From Streptomyces marianii (lineage in GTDB: Bacteria > Actinomycetota > Actinomycetes > Streptomycetales > Streptomycetaceae): DNA of 64,000 bases. The stretch lies in the NCBI RefSeq assembly GCF_005795905.1, contig NZ_VAWE01000001.1, positions 558,001-622,000 of the forward strand, given 5' to 3'. Of the stretch, positions 28,603 through 37,955 are shown piece by piece; the first letter of the stretch is position 1, and the number at the start of each line of letters is the position of its first letter. The translations under genes were made by a program, and so were the position numbers. The notes below the pieces were generated by a model. The model was not told where the DNA came from. It worked only from the letters and a program-made list of their open reading frames with translations, and did no database searches.

Positions 28603-29386
28603 CACGGTGCCCCCTGTCCGGTGCGGTCACCGGGCCGCGGCCCAGGGGCTTCCGCATACGACAGCCTCATCGCCGCTCCTCGCCGCCCGGCTCCCCCGCC
28701 GTTTCTCTTCGATGATGTACCCGGGACACCCTGCCGCTCCAGGCGCACGGGCGTCCCGAGCGCCTCGGCAGGCACCGCGCGCCGGGCAGATGACGGACGC
28801 GGCGCACGCCGCGCCTTCGAGGTCACGCCTGCGGTCGGCCGCGGACGCCGCCTGAGCGGGTCCTGCCGCCGGGGCCGCTTCCGCCCAGTGCTTCAGCCCC
28901 GCGTGAGACCGAGTCCCACGGCCGGGTCCCACGACGGAAGGTCCGGCGGACGCCCGGCGCAGGGATCGGTGGGCATCATGTGCCGCGACTTGCTCCTCGA
29001 GGGGTCCGCATCATGTGCGGCGACTGGCCGCACAAGGGTTCCTTTCCCGCCATGTTGGCGCGTACTGTGCGCATCCCCGGCACCCGTCCGCCGGGGAACC
29101 GCGGTGCACCTCCCCCTTGCGCACCGCCGCGAGACCCCGCCCGCATACGCACGGCGGGGCCTCGCCGCGTCCCGCCCCGGCACCCGGCACCCGGCACTCC
29201 CCGGTCCGCTCCTTGGCCGCCCTCGGCGGACCCCTCGCGTCCCGCAGTCCGCCTCATTCCGGCCAGTCACCGCGTCGGGCCGGTGACAGCACGAGTGCGC
29301 CGATGTTCGGCCACCGGCCGAATCACCGCCGGGCGCGCACCGCCCGGCGGCGGCCCGACCGGTCCCTCACGGTCCGACGGGGGTCG
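28603..29386. other. Long intergenic region with a 17-bp direct repeat and hairpin
   Basis: About 780 bp without a supportable gene. GCATCATGTGCCGCGAC (28973-28989) recurs at 29008-29024 with one mismatch, 35 bp apart. The second copy runs into a perfect 8-bp stem TGTGCGGC / GCCGCACA (29014-29034). The region lies between the pcm start and the end of the phosphodiester glycosidase gene. Confidence 0.5.
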
Positions 29387-32300
29387 CTACGCCGCCGGTG
29401 CCCGGCTCTGCGGGTGGGCGGGAGCCGGCCCGTACCCGTACCCGTACCCGTACCCGTGCCCATGCCCGTGCCCGTGCCCGAGAGCGTGCCCGTGCCCGGG
29501 AGCCGGCCCGTACCCGTGCCCGGCTGAGGCGGCCACGACGACACGGGACTCGGCCCGCGTCCCGTTCACCGTCACCGCGAGCATGACCGTCCCGGGGCGC
29601 AGTCCGGTGAGCAGGCCCGTCGACGGGTCGTACGCGGCGATGTACCGCGGTCCCGCCCGGCCGGGATCGCCCACGTACACGTTCGGTGAGCCACTCCAGT
29701 CGGCGCTCATCGGGAAGCGGGCCGGCACCTCGCGGACGGCCGCGCCCTGGCCCTGCCGGACGACGGCCGTGACGGGCTCGCCGGTGGCGACCGGCAAGGA
29801 GGCCGGGGCGTCGAGGGTCAGTCCGTCGACGTGCGCGCGGGTCTGGACGGTCAGCCAGTCCGGCCCCCCGGCCCACGGCGACTGCCGTGCCGCCGCCTGT
29901 TCGGCACGCGACACCCGGTCGACGCCGACAAGCGACCATCCGGTGAAGCCTCCCTCGTCCACCGGAGTGGAGGGCGCCTTCCCGGAGTTGCCGTTGATCA
30001 GGTATGGGACGCCGTCGACGCGCTCCGCGTGGAAGGTGCCGACATGGCCGCCGATGAAGGCCGCCCCCTTGCCGGTCGCCCGCCGGAAGGCGGTGAGCCA
30101 GCTCTCCAGCAGCGCGGCCTCCTTGCGGTCGCCGAGCTGGCTGGCCTGCTGCGGTGTGGGGTCGCGCGGCGGCACGTGCTGGACCACCATCACCGAACCG
30201 ACGCGCGGATCGGCGGCCGCAGCGTCCAGTTGCTCGCGCAGCTCCCTGATCTGGGCGAAGCCACCACCACGCAGTGCGAGGCTGGAGGTGTCCAGGGTGA
30301 CGAACCGGGTGCCCCGGTGGTCGAACGTCCGCTGCGCGGGCCCGAACTCGGCCACGAAGTTGTCGATCCTGCCACCCATGACCTCGTGGTTGCCCGGTAT
30401 GTAGTACCAGGGCAGCGCGCCGCCGAGCTCCTCCTCGAGCACGGTGCGGGCGAACGCCAGGTCCTCGGGCGAGCCCTCGTCGACCAGGTCGCCGTTGACG
30501 ACCACGAAGTCGGGCCGGGCCGCTCTGATCTCGCGCAGGGTGCGGCGGGCCTGGGCCACGACGGGGCTGTCGGGGCTGCGGGCCACGAACTGAGCGTCGG
30601 AGACGACCGCGAACCGCCAGTCCCGGCTCCGGGTCCCGGCCGCGGTTCCGACGAGCGGGTCCCGGTGCGGCGGCTCGGCGGGCAGCTCGACGGAGGGCGG
30701 GACCTCGGCGGTGAGGTCGTCGACGACGATCCTGCCCGTGTACGAGCGGTTGGCGGCGGTCTCGGCGAGGTAGAAGCGGTGGACCCGCAGGGGGTAGGAG
30801 ACGCCGGCGGGTACCGCGAACTCGACGTGCCGCCAGCCGGTCCAGGTGATGTAGGGCCCGCGGAGCAGCTGGTCGGACCCGGCCGAGTCCTTCAGGTGCA
30901 GCGTCGGCCAGGCGCCGTTTCCGTCGCCGTTGACCCAGAGCCCGAACGACTGCGGCTGGCCGTCGACCGGAATATGTCCCGGCGGACTGGCGTAGGCGGC
31001 CCGGGTCGCGGTGGACCGGGTGAAGTCGTAGGCGATGTCCAGGCCGGTGCCGGTACGCCCGTCGGCCGTGGGTGCGACCGATCCTGAGGCACGGGCGGCG
31101 GTGAACGTCCAGCGCCCGGCGTCGTCGAACGACGCGACCTCCCGGGCGGCCAGGCCGACGGTCACGGCGATGACCGTGCTCCTGCCCGCCACCGTGGCCG
31201 TGACACGGCCGGCCGCGGGCTCCGCCGCGCGTGCCCTGACGGTGAACCCGCCCTCGGCGTCCGGGGCGACGTCGAAGAGGGTGCGGTCGTAGTCGAGCCG
31301 GACGTCGGCGGGTTCGACGGGGGCGCTGGTCCCGTGCGCGTCGAAGCCGAGGACGCCGAAACGCCCGGACGCCTCCGCGTCGGCGAGAGCCACGCGCGGC
31401 TCCGAGGCGCGAATGCGGTCCAGGTCGTCGAGGACGGTCAGCCGGATGGATCCGCGGGCGTTCCCGCGCCGCGCGGTGACGTGCGTGTCACCGCTGTGCC
31501 GGGCGGTGAACACCCCGTCGGCGCCGACCCGTCCGACCAGGGGGTGGTCCGTGTACCAGCGCGGGGTCCCGCCGGCGGGCCCGTACGTCTCGTCGTACCC
31601 GGCGGCGGTGAGGCGGCGGGTGAGTCCGGGGAAGACCCGTTCGGGGTGGCCGCCCCTGACGGGGTCGGCGGTGGGCGCGGTGCCGGGGTCCACCGCCGTC
31701 TCGACCCGGTAGCCCCTGAGCTCTCCGCTGCCGTCGGGCGCGGTGAGGGCGAGGCCGTTGGGCACGGTCCGTTCGGTGCCGTCGGAGGGGCTGTTCTCGA
31801 CCTGCACGGTGTCACTGCCAGGCTCGCGGGCCACGAGGGTGGAGGAACCGCCGCCGTCGAGGTTGACGGCGTTGTGGGCGCCCGCGCGCCGCATCATCAG
31901 GGCGAGTTCGGTGAGGGTCACCCCGCCGCTGTCGGCCTGGCGGCCGTCGACGGTCAGTATCCGCATGATGCCGCCGTCCCGGGAGAAACCGACCGCGGTA
32001 CGGGGCGCGGCGGTGTTGTTCCCACCACCCTCGTGGTCGACGGGTACGCCGTCGACCACGAGGAGTTCATTGGCGCCGATCGCGGTGCGCGGAACCTGCC
32101 CCGTGGCGGCGCGCGGGCGGTACTCCAGGGTGACCGGGTCGCCGACGGCGAGTGCGCCGAGCGCGTCCGCGCCGGCGTCCCGGCCGACGAGCACGGTCGT
32201 ACCGGGCGGCACCGGCCCCTTGCCGGGTGGACCGGCAGGAGCGGTCACCCTGCCGTCCGTGACGGCGACTTCGGCGGTGCGCTGCGCGCCGTCGACGGTG

Positions 32301-33034
32301 AGGGCCCGGTCCGCCTCGCCCCACTGGGCGTTGTACGCGCCGACGCCGTTCGCGGGGACGTTCGCCGCGTTGAGCGCGGCGAGAGGGCGGGTACCGGCGG
32401 GCAGGGTCAGTGTGCCGTCGAAGTACAACCGGAGCACCCGGCCGACGTCACCGGGACCGAAGCCGAGGGCCCGGTGGTGGCCGGTGGAGGACGAGTTGAG
32501 CAGGCGGCCTTCCCGGAGGGCGATGCCGTCGGGGGCGCCGGTCTGGTTGATGTCGAAGAAGTCCCCGTTGATCGCGGCGACGGTACGGCGTCCGGGGCCG
32601 GCATCGTGCTCGGCGGCCATCTGGGACACCGTTCTCCGGGCGGCGACCTTGCCCGGGTGGAGATAGTCCACCCTCGTACCCCGGGTGAGGTCGACGGACA
32701 GGGAGTCGACGCGGAGCCACTTGTCGGACTCCAGCCGGTCGTACGAGTTCAGTTCGACGCCGGGGGCGAGCGGGCGACTGGTCCGGGCCGTCTCGAACCC
32801 GTCGCCGTCGGCGACGGTGAAGCTCTCGAGGCTCCTGCCGCCCGGGTCCGCGCCGGTACGGTCGGCGGCACTCGGGGCCGGCGGAGAGACGGGCCGCAGC
32901 ATCCGGGCCGAGGTCCGCGGAAGGGGGCCGGGCGGGGATGCGGCCCCGGCTGCGGCCGGCCCTGCGGCTCCGACTGCCAGGGCCGAGCACACTGCCACGG
33001 CGGTCGCGCTTCTTCTCAGTCCAGGTGAAAGCAC
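29387..33034 (-). CDS. Secreted phosphodiester glycosidase / metallophosphoesterase fusion
   Basis: An exported protein of about 1215 residues with two enzyme modules. After a signal peptide comes a NAGPA-type phosphodiester glycosidase domain (about 120-430), with INGDFFDI and the hallmark NLDGGGSSTL. Next are Ig-like/bacterial-surface and carbohydrate-binding-like regions. Then a calcineurin-type phosphoesterase (about 815-1060) follows: VVSDAQF, NGDLVDEG, IPGNHEV, VVQHVPP and GGHVGTFH. The usual DxH of the first motif is DAQ here. The C-terminus is an unusual Gly-His/Gly-Tyr tail. GTG at 33034 is preferred (GGAG upstream, typical signal peptide); ATG at 33097 is also in frame. Teichoic-acid or glycan remodelling is a plausible role, not shown. 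Confidence 0.88.
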   Translation of the reverse strand: MLSPGLRRSATAVAVCSALAVGAAGPAAAGAASPPGPLPRTSARMLRPVSPPAPSAADRTGADPGGRSLESFTVADGDGFETARTSRPLAPGVELNSYDRLESDKWLRVDSLSVDLTRGTRVDYLHPGKVAARRTVSQMAAEHDAGPGRRTVAAINGDFFDINQTGAPDGIALREGRLLNSSSTGHHRALGFGPGDVGRVLRLYFDGTLTLPAGTRPLAALNAANVPANGVGAYNAQWGEADRALTVDGAQRTAEVAVTDGRVTAPAGPPGKGPVPPGTTVLVGRDAGADALGALAVGDPVTLEYRPRAATGQVPRTAIGANELLVVDGVPVDHEGGGNNTAAPRTAVGFSRDGGIMRILTVDGRQADSGGVTLTELALMMRRAGAHNAVNLDGGGSSTLVAREPGSDTVQVENSPSDGTERTVPNGLALTAPDGSGELRGYRVETAVDPGTAPTADPVRGGHPERVFPGLTRRLTAAGYDETYGPAGGTPRWYTDHPLVGRVGADGVFTARHSGDTHVTARRGNARGSIRLTVLDDLDRIRASEPRVALADAEASGRFGVLGFDAHGTSAPVEPADVRLDYDRTLFDVAPDAEGGFTVRARAAEPAAGRVTATVAGRSTVIAVTVGLAAREVASFDDAGRWTFTAARASGSVAPTADGRTGTGLDIAYDFTRSTATRAAYASPPGHIPVDGQPQSFGLWVNGDGNGAWPTLHLKDSAGSDQLLRGPYITWTGWRHVEFAVPAGVSYPLRVHRFYLAETAANRSYTGRIVVDDLTAEVPPSVELPAEPPHRDPLVGTAAGTRSRDWRFAVVSDAQFVARSPDSPVVAQARRTLREIRAARPDFVVVNGDLVDEGSPEDLAFARTVLEEELGGALPWYYIPGNHEVMGGRIDNFVAEFGPAQRTFDHRGTRFVTLDTSSLALRGGGFAQIRELREQLDAAAADPRVGSVMVVQHVPPRDPTPQQASQLGDRKEAALLESWLTAFRRATGKGAAFIGGHVGTFHAERVDGVPYLINGNSGKAPSTPVDEGGFTGWSLVGVDRVSRAEQAAARQSPWAGGPDWLTVQTRAHVDGLTLDAPASLPVATGEPVTAVVRQGQGAAVREVPARFPMSADWSGSPNVYVGDPGRAGPRYIAAYDPSTGLLTGLRPGTVMLAVTVNGTRAESRVVVAASAGHGYGPAPGHGHALGHGHGHGHGYGYGYGYGPAPAHPQSRAPAA
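29428..29521 (-). repeat. Hexanucleotide microsatellite encoding a Gly-His/Gly-Tyr tail
   Basis: CCCGTA repeated four times followed by CCCGTG-type units, interrupted once and resumed, all in frame with the phosphodiester glycosidase gene. On the coding strand it yields GHGHGHGHGYGYGYGYG near the C-terminus. Slippage-prone, and one of the few low-complexity coding tracts in the window. Confidence 0.85.
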
Positions 33035-33489
33035 GGCGACTCCGGTGAAGGCTGGCGGCCACGCGCGCCCGGTGCGCACGTGACGGCGCTTCAGCATCGC
33101 GGCGCGAGTGACGCCTCACCAGAGGGCGTTGGAGACATCGGGGCGAACAAAAGGCCGCGGCGCCGGCGCCCGCGCCGCTCTCCGTGCAGGCGGAAGCCGC
33201 CGCCGGTTCACGGTTGGGGCCCCGGGGCCACCGCTCCTGACCGGCGTCTCGGGCCACACCGGCGCGGGACGGCCCCGTCGGAGCGAGGGCCGGTGCACCT
33301 TGCCGGAAGAGGGACGTGCGGAAAGGCAGAGGCGCCCCCGTCGCCGCCACGGTGGCGGGAACAGGGGCGCGCGTTCACGGTTCGGAGCCCGGCGGCGGGC
33401 ACGGAGGCACCGGCCGCGCCGGGTGGGGGGAAGGGACCCGGGGCGGCGCCGGGCGGGGATCCGGCCCGCTCCGCGAGAGGCCCGGCGGC

Positions 33490-34026
33490 TCAGTAGGCGG
33501 AGTCGACGTTGTCGATGGAGCCGTAGCGGTCGGCGGCGTAGTTGGCGGCCGCGGTGAGGTTGGCGACCGGGTCGGTCACGTCGTGCTTGGTGCCCTTCAC
33601 GTGGTAGGCGTCGAAGGTCGGCTGGATGACCTGGAGCAGCCCCTTGGACGGGGTGCCGTTCTTGGCGTTGACGTCCCAGTTGTTCTGCGCGTTCGGGTTG
33701 CCACCGGACTCGCGCATGATGTTGCGGTGCAGGCCCTCGTAGCTGCCCGGGATGTCCTCGGACTCCATGATGTCCAGGGCCTCACGGATCCAGCCGTCGA
33801 GGTTGTCCTTGTACTGCTTCTTTTCCTTCTTCGCCTTCTTCGCCGGAGCCTCGGCCACCACAGTCCTGCCGGAGGCGGCGCTCGCCGAAGCCTGCTCGGC
33901 GGCGTGCGCCGGCGACGGGGCCAGCGTGAGAGCCGCTGCCACGGCACCGGCGGTGGCGACGCCGGCGACGGAGAGCTTGCGGAGACGGGCGATGCGGCCG
34001 GTGGTGGACTGCGTGCGAGCGGTCAT
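33490..34026 (-). CDS. Secreted SLT-type transglycosylase
   Basis: A 178-residue exported protein. The signal peptide has cleavage predicted after AHA (about 42). A basic KKAKKEKK linker follows, then an SLT-type lysozyme-like domain with catalytic Glu 106 in IMRESGGNPNAQN, then GLLQVIQPTF and AAANYAADRYGSIDN. Such small actinomycete transglycosylases cleave peptidoglycan during growth and spore germination. ATG at 34026 has GGAG upstream. Transcribed away from a 1.2-kb gene-free region. Confidence 0.92.
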   Translation of the reverse strand: MTARTQSTTGRIARLRKLSVAGVATAGAVAAALTLAPSPAHAAEQASASAASGRTVVAEAPAKKAKKEKKQYKDNLDGWIREALDIMESEDIPGSYEGLHRNIMRESGGNPNAQNNWDVNAKNGTPSKGLLQVIQPTFDAYHVKGTKHDVTDPVANLTAAANYAADRYGSIDNVDSAY

Positions 34027-35217
34027 GCGGGAGGACTCCAATGATGGACTGCGTGGGGAGGAACCATGGGCGGTTCGGCAGGAGCTGAGCGATCGGCGCG
34101 GGTGGCGACCCGCTCGGCCCGGCACTCACTCCCCGGAACGTCAGCCATCGTGGAGGGCCCACCTGCCCGAACGCAAAGATGTGACGTACTACCGTTCTAC
34201 GGAGAAATGTCTGATTTGACGTATCGAGCGCGTCTCCTGAAGGCCGCCCGGCCCTCAGTTCCACTACCGCCCTTAGGACGTGACGCGCCTCCTATGCCCG
34301 GCATCACACGGACGCGCCGTTCCCCACCGCCCGACACGACCCGGAGTGGCCGTGCGCTCACGCACCGCCGACCGCCGCCCACCGACCACCGACCACCGAC
34401 CACCGGGGGGACGTCGACCACCGGGGGGACGTCGACCACCGGGGGCACGTTCCGGATGACGTTTCGGTTGCGACCGGGGCGGGTGTCGTTCCCCCTCGCC
34501 GGGGTCGGTCGTTTCCCAGGCATGAACGCAATCGGCAGGGAGACCGCACTCGCACCGGCCGCGTCCTGCGTCGACGCTTACTGGCTCGACTCCCACAGGC
34601 ACGACCAGCTCAGCTGCCTCGTCCGGGTCCAGGCGCGGCAGGACGCCCGCGGCGGAGGCTCCTCGGACGCGCCCCGCCCCGAGGAGGACGGGGACCGGCC
34701 CTCACCCGGGTCCCCGTCGGCACACGAACGAAGACACCCCGCCGAGCCGTGGATCGTACCGCCCGGCCTTCCGCCCCGGCTTCCGTCACCGCCCCCGCCC
34801 CTCGGTGCCGACGGCTGACTCCGACCCGTGCCGTGCCGCGCCCCCGGAGCTTGGGGGCACGGCACAGCCCTGCTGCGGACAGCAGCACCACCGGCAGAGC
34901 CGGCGCTCGCCCCGGCCGCCTCCGTCGAGACTCGATCGGCGGGCCGAACCGCGACCCGGAGTGCCCCTCGATGGCGCCGGCCTCCTGGACGACGGCGTCA
35001 ACGATGCGTCCCGGCAAGGGCCCCGCACCAGGGCCGATCATGTGACAGTACGACAGGTGCGGCAGGATGACTCGCGCGCCGGACGGATCCGAACGGGCCG
35101 GCGCGACGCACAACGGCATCCCGACACGCACAGGTGGCTCGTGACGACTCATCACATCCGACTCACTGCGGCAGGCGCACCCCGCCGCACCCTCCCGCAT
35201 GCACCGGGGGGTACGAA
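34027..35217. other. 1.2-kb gene-free region with short tandem repeats
   Basis: No credible gene lies between the transglycosylase and MscS genes. At about 34385-34452 a GACCACC-rich tract resolves into three copies of an 18-bp unit (GACGTCGACCACCGGGGG). The part next to the transglycosylase contains GAACCGCCCATGGTTC on the minus strand, able to form a 5-bp stem. A structured leader is possible but not identifiable. Confidence 0.5.
34385..34452 (+). repeat. 18-bp tandem repeats
   Basis: Short CGACCAC units followed by about three copies of GACGTCGACCACCGGGGG (18 bp). Non-coding, in the long gene-free region. Confidence 0.75.
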
Positions 35218-36333
35218 GTGACCCGGGCCCTCACCCTCCACGACCTCATCGTCGCCGGCATCGCCCTGGCGGCCGGCACAGCGGCCGCCGTACTGCTCCG
35301 GGTGATCCTGAGATGGCTCGGGGTACGGGCCGGGAGAACGAAGTGGAGCGGCGACGACATCATCGTCGACGGTCTGCGGACGATCGTCCCCTGGGCCGCG
35401 GTGACCGGTGGCGCGGCGGTCGCCGCCTCGGCGCTCCCGCTGACGGCCCGGGTGGGGCGCAACGTCACCATGACGCTGACGGCGGTGCTGATCCTGGCGG
35501 CGACGGTCACCGTCGCGCGGGTCGTCGCCGGAATGGTGCAGGCCCTGGCGCAGTCCAGGTCCGGTGTCGCCGGTTCGGCCACCATCTTCGTGAACATCAC
35601 CCGCGTCGTGGTCCTGGCCATGGGCTTCCTGGTGATGCTGGAGACTCTGGGTGTCTCCATCGCGCCACTGCTCACCGCGCTGGGGGTGGGTGGTCTGGCG
35701 GTGGCGCTGGCCCTGCAGGACACCCTGGCCAACCTCTTCGCGGGCGTGCACATCCTCGCCTCCCGCACGGTGCAGCCCGGTCACTACATCAAGCTCAGCA
35801 GCGGTGAGGAGGGCTACGTCGTCGACATCAACTGGCGCAACACCGTCGTGCGTACGCTCTCGCACAACCTCGTGATCATCCCCAACACGAAGCTGTCCGG
35901 CACCAACATGACCAACTACCACCGCCCCGAGCAGCACATGTCGCTCAACGTGCAGGTGGGCGTCGGCTACGACAGCGACCTCGAGCACGTCGAGCACGTG
36001 ACCGTCGAGGTCGTGAAGAGCGTCATGGCCGATGTCGAGGGGGGTCTGCCCGACCATGAACCCCTCATCCGTTTCCACACGTTCGGCGACTCCCGGATCG
36101 GGTTCACGGTGATCCTCGGGGTCGGCGAGTTCAGCGACCAGTACCGGATCAAGCACGAGTTCATCAAGCGGCTGCACAAGCGCTACCGGTCGGAGGGCAT
36201 CAGCGTGCCCGCCCCCCGGCGCATCGTCTCCGTCCACCAAGCGGAGATCCCGCAGCCCGAGTTGCCGATCCCCGGTCCGCGCGTCGCCACCGACGCGATG
36301 ACCACGCCGGTGAGTCCGACGCCACCGGTCTGA
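35218..36333 (+). CDS. Small-conductance mechanosensitive channel (MscS family)
   Basis: A 371-residue MscS channel with helices near the N-terminus and the pore-lining TM3 (ALGVGGLAVALALQDTLANL, about 156-175), which shows the Gly/Ala packing pattern. The beta domain follows (QPGHYIKL, EGYVVDINWRNTVVR). The channel opens under membrane tension to release solutes after hypo-osmotic shock. GTG at 35218 follows a GGGGGG ribosome site. Convergent with khtU. Together with the osmoprotectant importer it fits osmotic control. Confidence 0.93.
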   Translation: MTRALTLHDLIVAGIALAAGTAAAVLLRVILRWLGVRAGRTKWSGDDIIVDGLRTIVPWAAVTGGAAVAASALPLTARVGRNVTMTLTAVLILAATVTVARVVAGMVQALAQSRSGVAGSATIFVNITRVVVLAMGFLVMLETLGVSIAPLLTALGVGGLAVALALQDTLANLFAGVHILASRTVQPGHYIKLSSGEEGYVVDINWRNTVVRTLSHNLVIIPNTKLSGTNMTNYHRPEQHMSLNVQVGVGYDSDLEHVEHVTVEVVKSVMADVEGGLPDHEPLIRFHTFGDSRIGFTVILGVGEFSDQYRIKHEFIKRLHKRYRSEGISVPAPRRIVSVHQAEIPQPELPIPGPRVATDAMTTPVSPTPPV

Positions 36334-36662
36334 CGCGGCGAGGCGGTCCGCCCGCACTCCGCCGGCGCGACCCGGCGGTCCGCGTCGCCTGCCCGGGGGC
36401 GACGCGGCCACTCGGACGCCGCCGCGCCGTCTCGGACCGGCCGCAGCGGTGACCGGTCCGGGGCGACGCGACCGGGCACCACCGCAGGTCCGGGTCTTCG
36501 CCGGGCGCCACGTCCGGGGCGCGCTCCCGCCGCGCCGGACATGGCGCCTCCGTGTCCCGGACGCCCCGGCACGGGCGCGCCCCGCCGGACGGGCCGGTAC
36601 GGGTTCCGGCCCCCTGGCAGCAGGCAACGGCCCCCGGCCGTTGCGTGGAACGGCGGCGGCGC
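36334..36662. other. Convergent intergenic region
   Basis: Non-coding 330 bp between mscS and khtU stops. The only notable structure is the hairpin at 36624-36644. Confidence 0.5.
36624..36644 (-). terminator. Hairpin after khtU
   Basis: Perfect 9-bp stem GCAACGGCC / GGCCGTTGC with a CCC loop, 19 bp past the khtU stop. Likely factor-independent-type terminator for the khtTU operon, without a T-run. Confidence 0.6.
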
Positions 36663-37955
36663 TCAGGCGCGGTCCACCGCGTCCCGGTCCGACAGCAGCT
36701 TGCCGTCCCCCTCCACCGCCGTGTCGCCGACCGGACCGTCCGCCGCCGGTTCCGGGGTCTGCCGCACCACCGGAGCCGTCCCCGCCGGCCGGCCGCGACC
36801 GGTGAGACGGGTGGCGAGGGGTTCGGTGAAGCGGGCGGTGAGCGGACCCATGACGACGAGGATGAGGACGTACGCCGTGGCGAGCGGGCCCAGGGCCGGC
36901 TCGATGCCCGCGGTGACGGCGAGACCGGCGATGACGATCGAGAACTCACCGCGCGCCACCAGCGTGCCGCCGGCGCGCCAGCGCCCCTTGACACCGACCC
37001 CGGCCCGCTTGGCGGCCCAGTAGCCCGTCGCGACCTTCGTGCAGGCCGTGACGGCGGCGAGGGCGAGCGCGGGCAGAATGACCGGCGGAATGCTCGCCGG
37101 GTCGGTGTGCAGGCCGAAGAACACGAAGAAGACGGCCGCGAACAGGTCCCGCAGCGGGCTGAGGAGGGTGTGGGCGCCCTCCGCCACCTCGCCGGACAGG
37201 GCGATGCCCACGAGGAACGCGCCGACCGCCGCGGATACCTGCAGCTGCTGGGCGATGCCGGCGACCAGCAGCGTCAGCCCCAGCACGACCAGCAGCAGCT
37301 TCTCGGGGTCGTCGCTGGAGACGAAGCGCGAGATGACCCTGCCGTAGCGCAGGGCGACGAACAGCACCGCTCCGGCCGCGCCGAGGGCGATCGCGAGGGT
37401 GACGCTGCCCGTGGCGAGGCCGGCCCCGGCCAGCAGGGCCGTGACGATCGGCAGGTACACCGCCATCGCCAGGTCCTCCAGGACGAGGATGCTCAGGATG
37501 ACCGGCGTCTCGCGGTTCCCGATCCGCCCGAGGTCGCCCATCACCTTGGCGATGACACCCGAGGACGAGATCCAGGTGACCCCGGCCAGGACCACCGCGG
37601 CCACCGGCCCCCAGCCGAGCAGCAGCGCCGCGACGGCGCCGGGCACGGCGTTCAGGGTGAAGTCGACCAGCCCGGCCGGATACTGGGTCTTGAGGTTGGA
37701 CACCAGGTCGCTGGCCGTGTACTCCAGGCCCAGCATCAGCAGCAGCAGGATGACGCCGATCTCGGCGCCGATGGCGACGAACTCCTCGCTCGCGCCGAGC
37801 GGCAGGAGACCGCCCTCACCGAAGGCGAGACCGGCGAGCAGGTAGAGCGGGATCGGGGAGAACCGGAGGCGCCCGGCGACACGGCCCAGGAGGCCGAGGC
37901 CGAGGATGATCGCACCGAACTCGATCAGGAAGAGGGCGGAGTGCACGCGGGTCAC
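36663..37955 (-). CDS. khtU: K+/H+ antiporter membrane subunit (KhtU/CPA2)
   Basis: A 430-residue CPA2 antiporter with about twelve or thirteen membrane helices. LEYTASDLVSNLKTQYPAG and TWISSSGVIAKVMGDLGRI cover the conserved discontinuous-helix region, and the polypeptide ends in a short hydrophilic tail. It lacks a fused RCK domain because that is supplied by the upstream gene product. The GTG start overlaps the khtT stop (GTGA), so the two are coupled. Expected role: K+ (or other cation) efflux in exchange for protons. Confidence 0.92.
   Translation of the reverse strand: MTRVHSALFLIEFGAIILGLGLLGRVAGRLRFSPIPLYLLAGLAFGEGGLLPLGASEEFVAIGAEIGVILLLLMLGLEYTASDLVSNLKTQYPAGLVDFTLNAVPGAVAALLLGWGPVAAVVLAGVTWISSSGVIAKVMGDLGRIGNRETPVILSILVLEDLAMAVYLPIVTALLAGAGLATGSVTLAIALGAAGAVLFVALRYGRVISRFVSSDDPEKLLLVVLGLTLLVAGIAQQLQVSAAVGAFLVGIALSGEVAEGAHTLLSPLRDLFAAVFFVFFGLHTDPASIPPVILPALALAAVTACTKVATGYWAAKRAGVGVKGRWRAGGTLVARGEFSIVIAGLAVTAGIEPALGPLATAYVLILVVMGPLTARFTEPLATRLTGRGRPAGTAPVVRQTPEPAADGPVGDTAVEGDGKLLSDRDAVDRA

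Noticed and set aside
34027..34300. c-di-AMP riboswitch upstream of the transglycosylase gene
   Set aside because: Only isolated fragments (GAACC, CAGCT, GGGGAG) are present and not in the order of the known class; no consistent stem pattern was found by eye.
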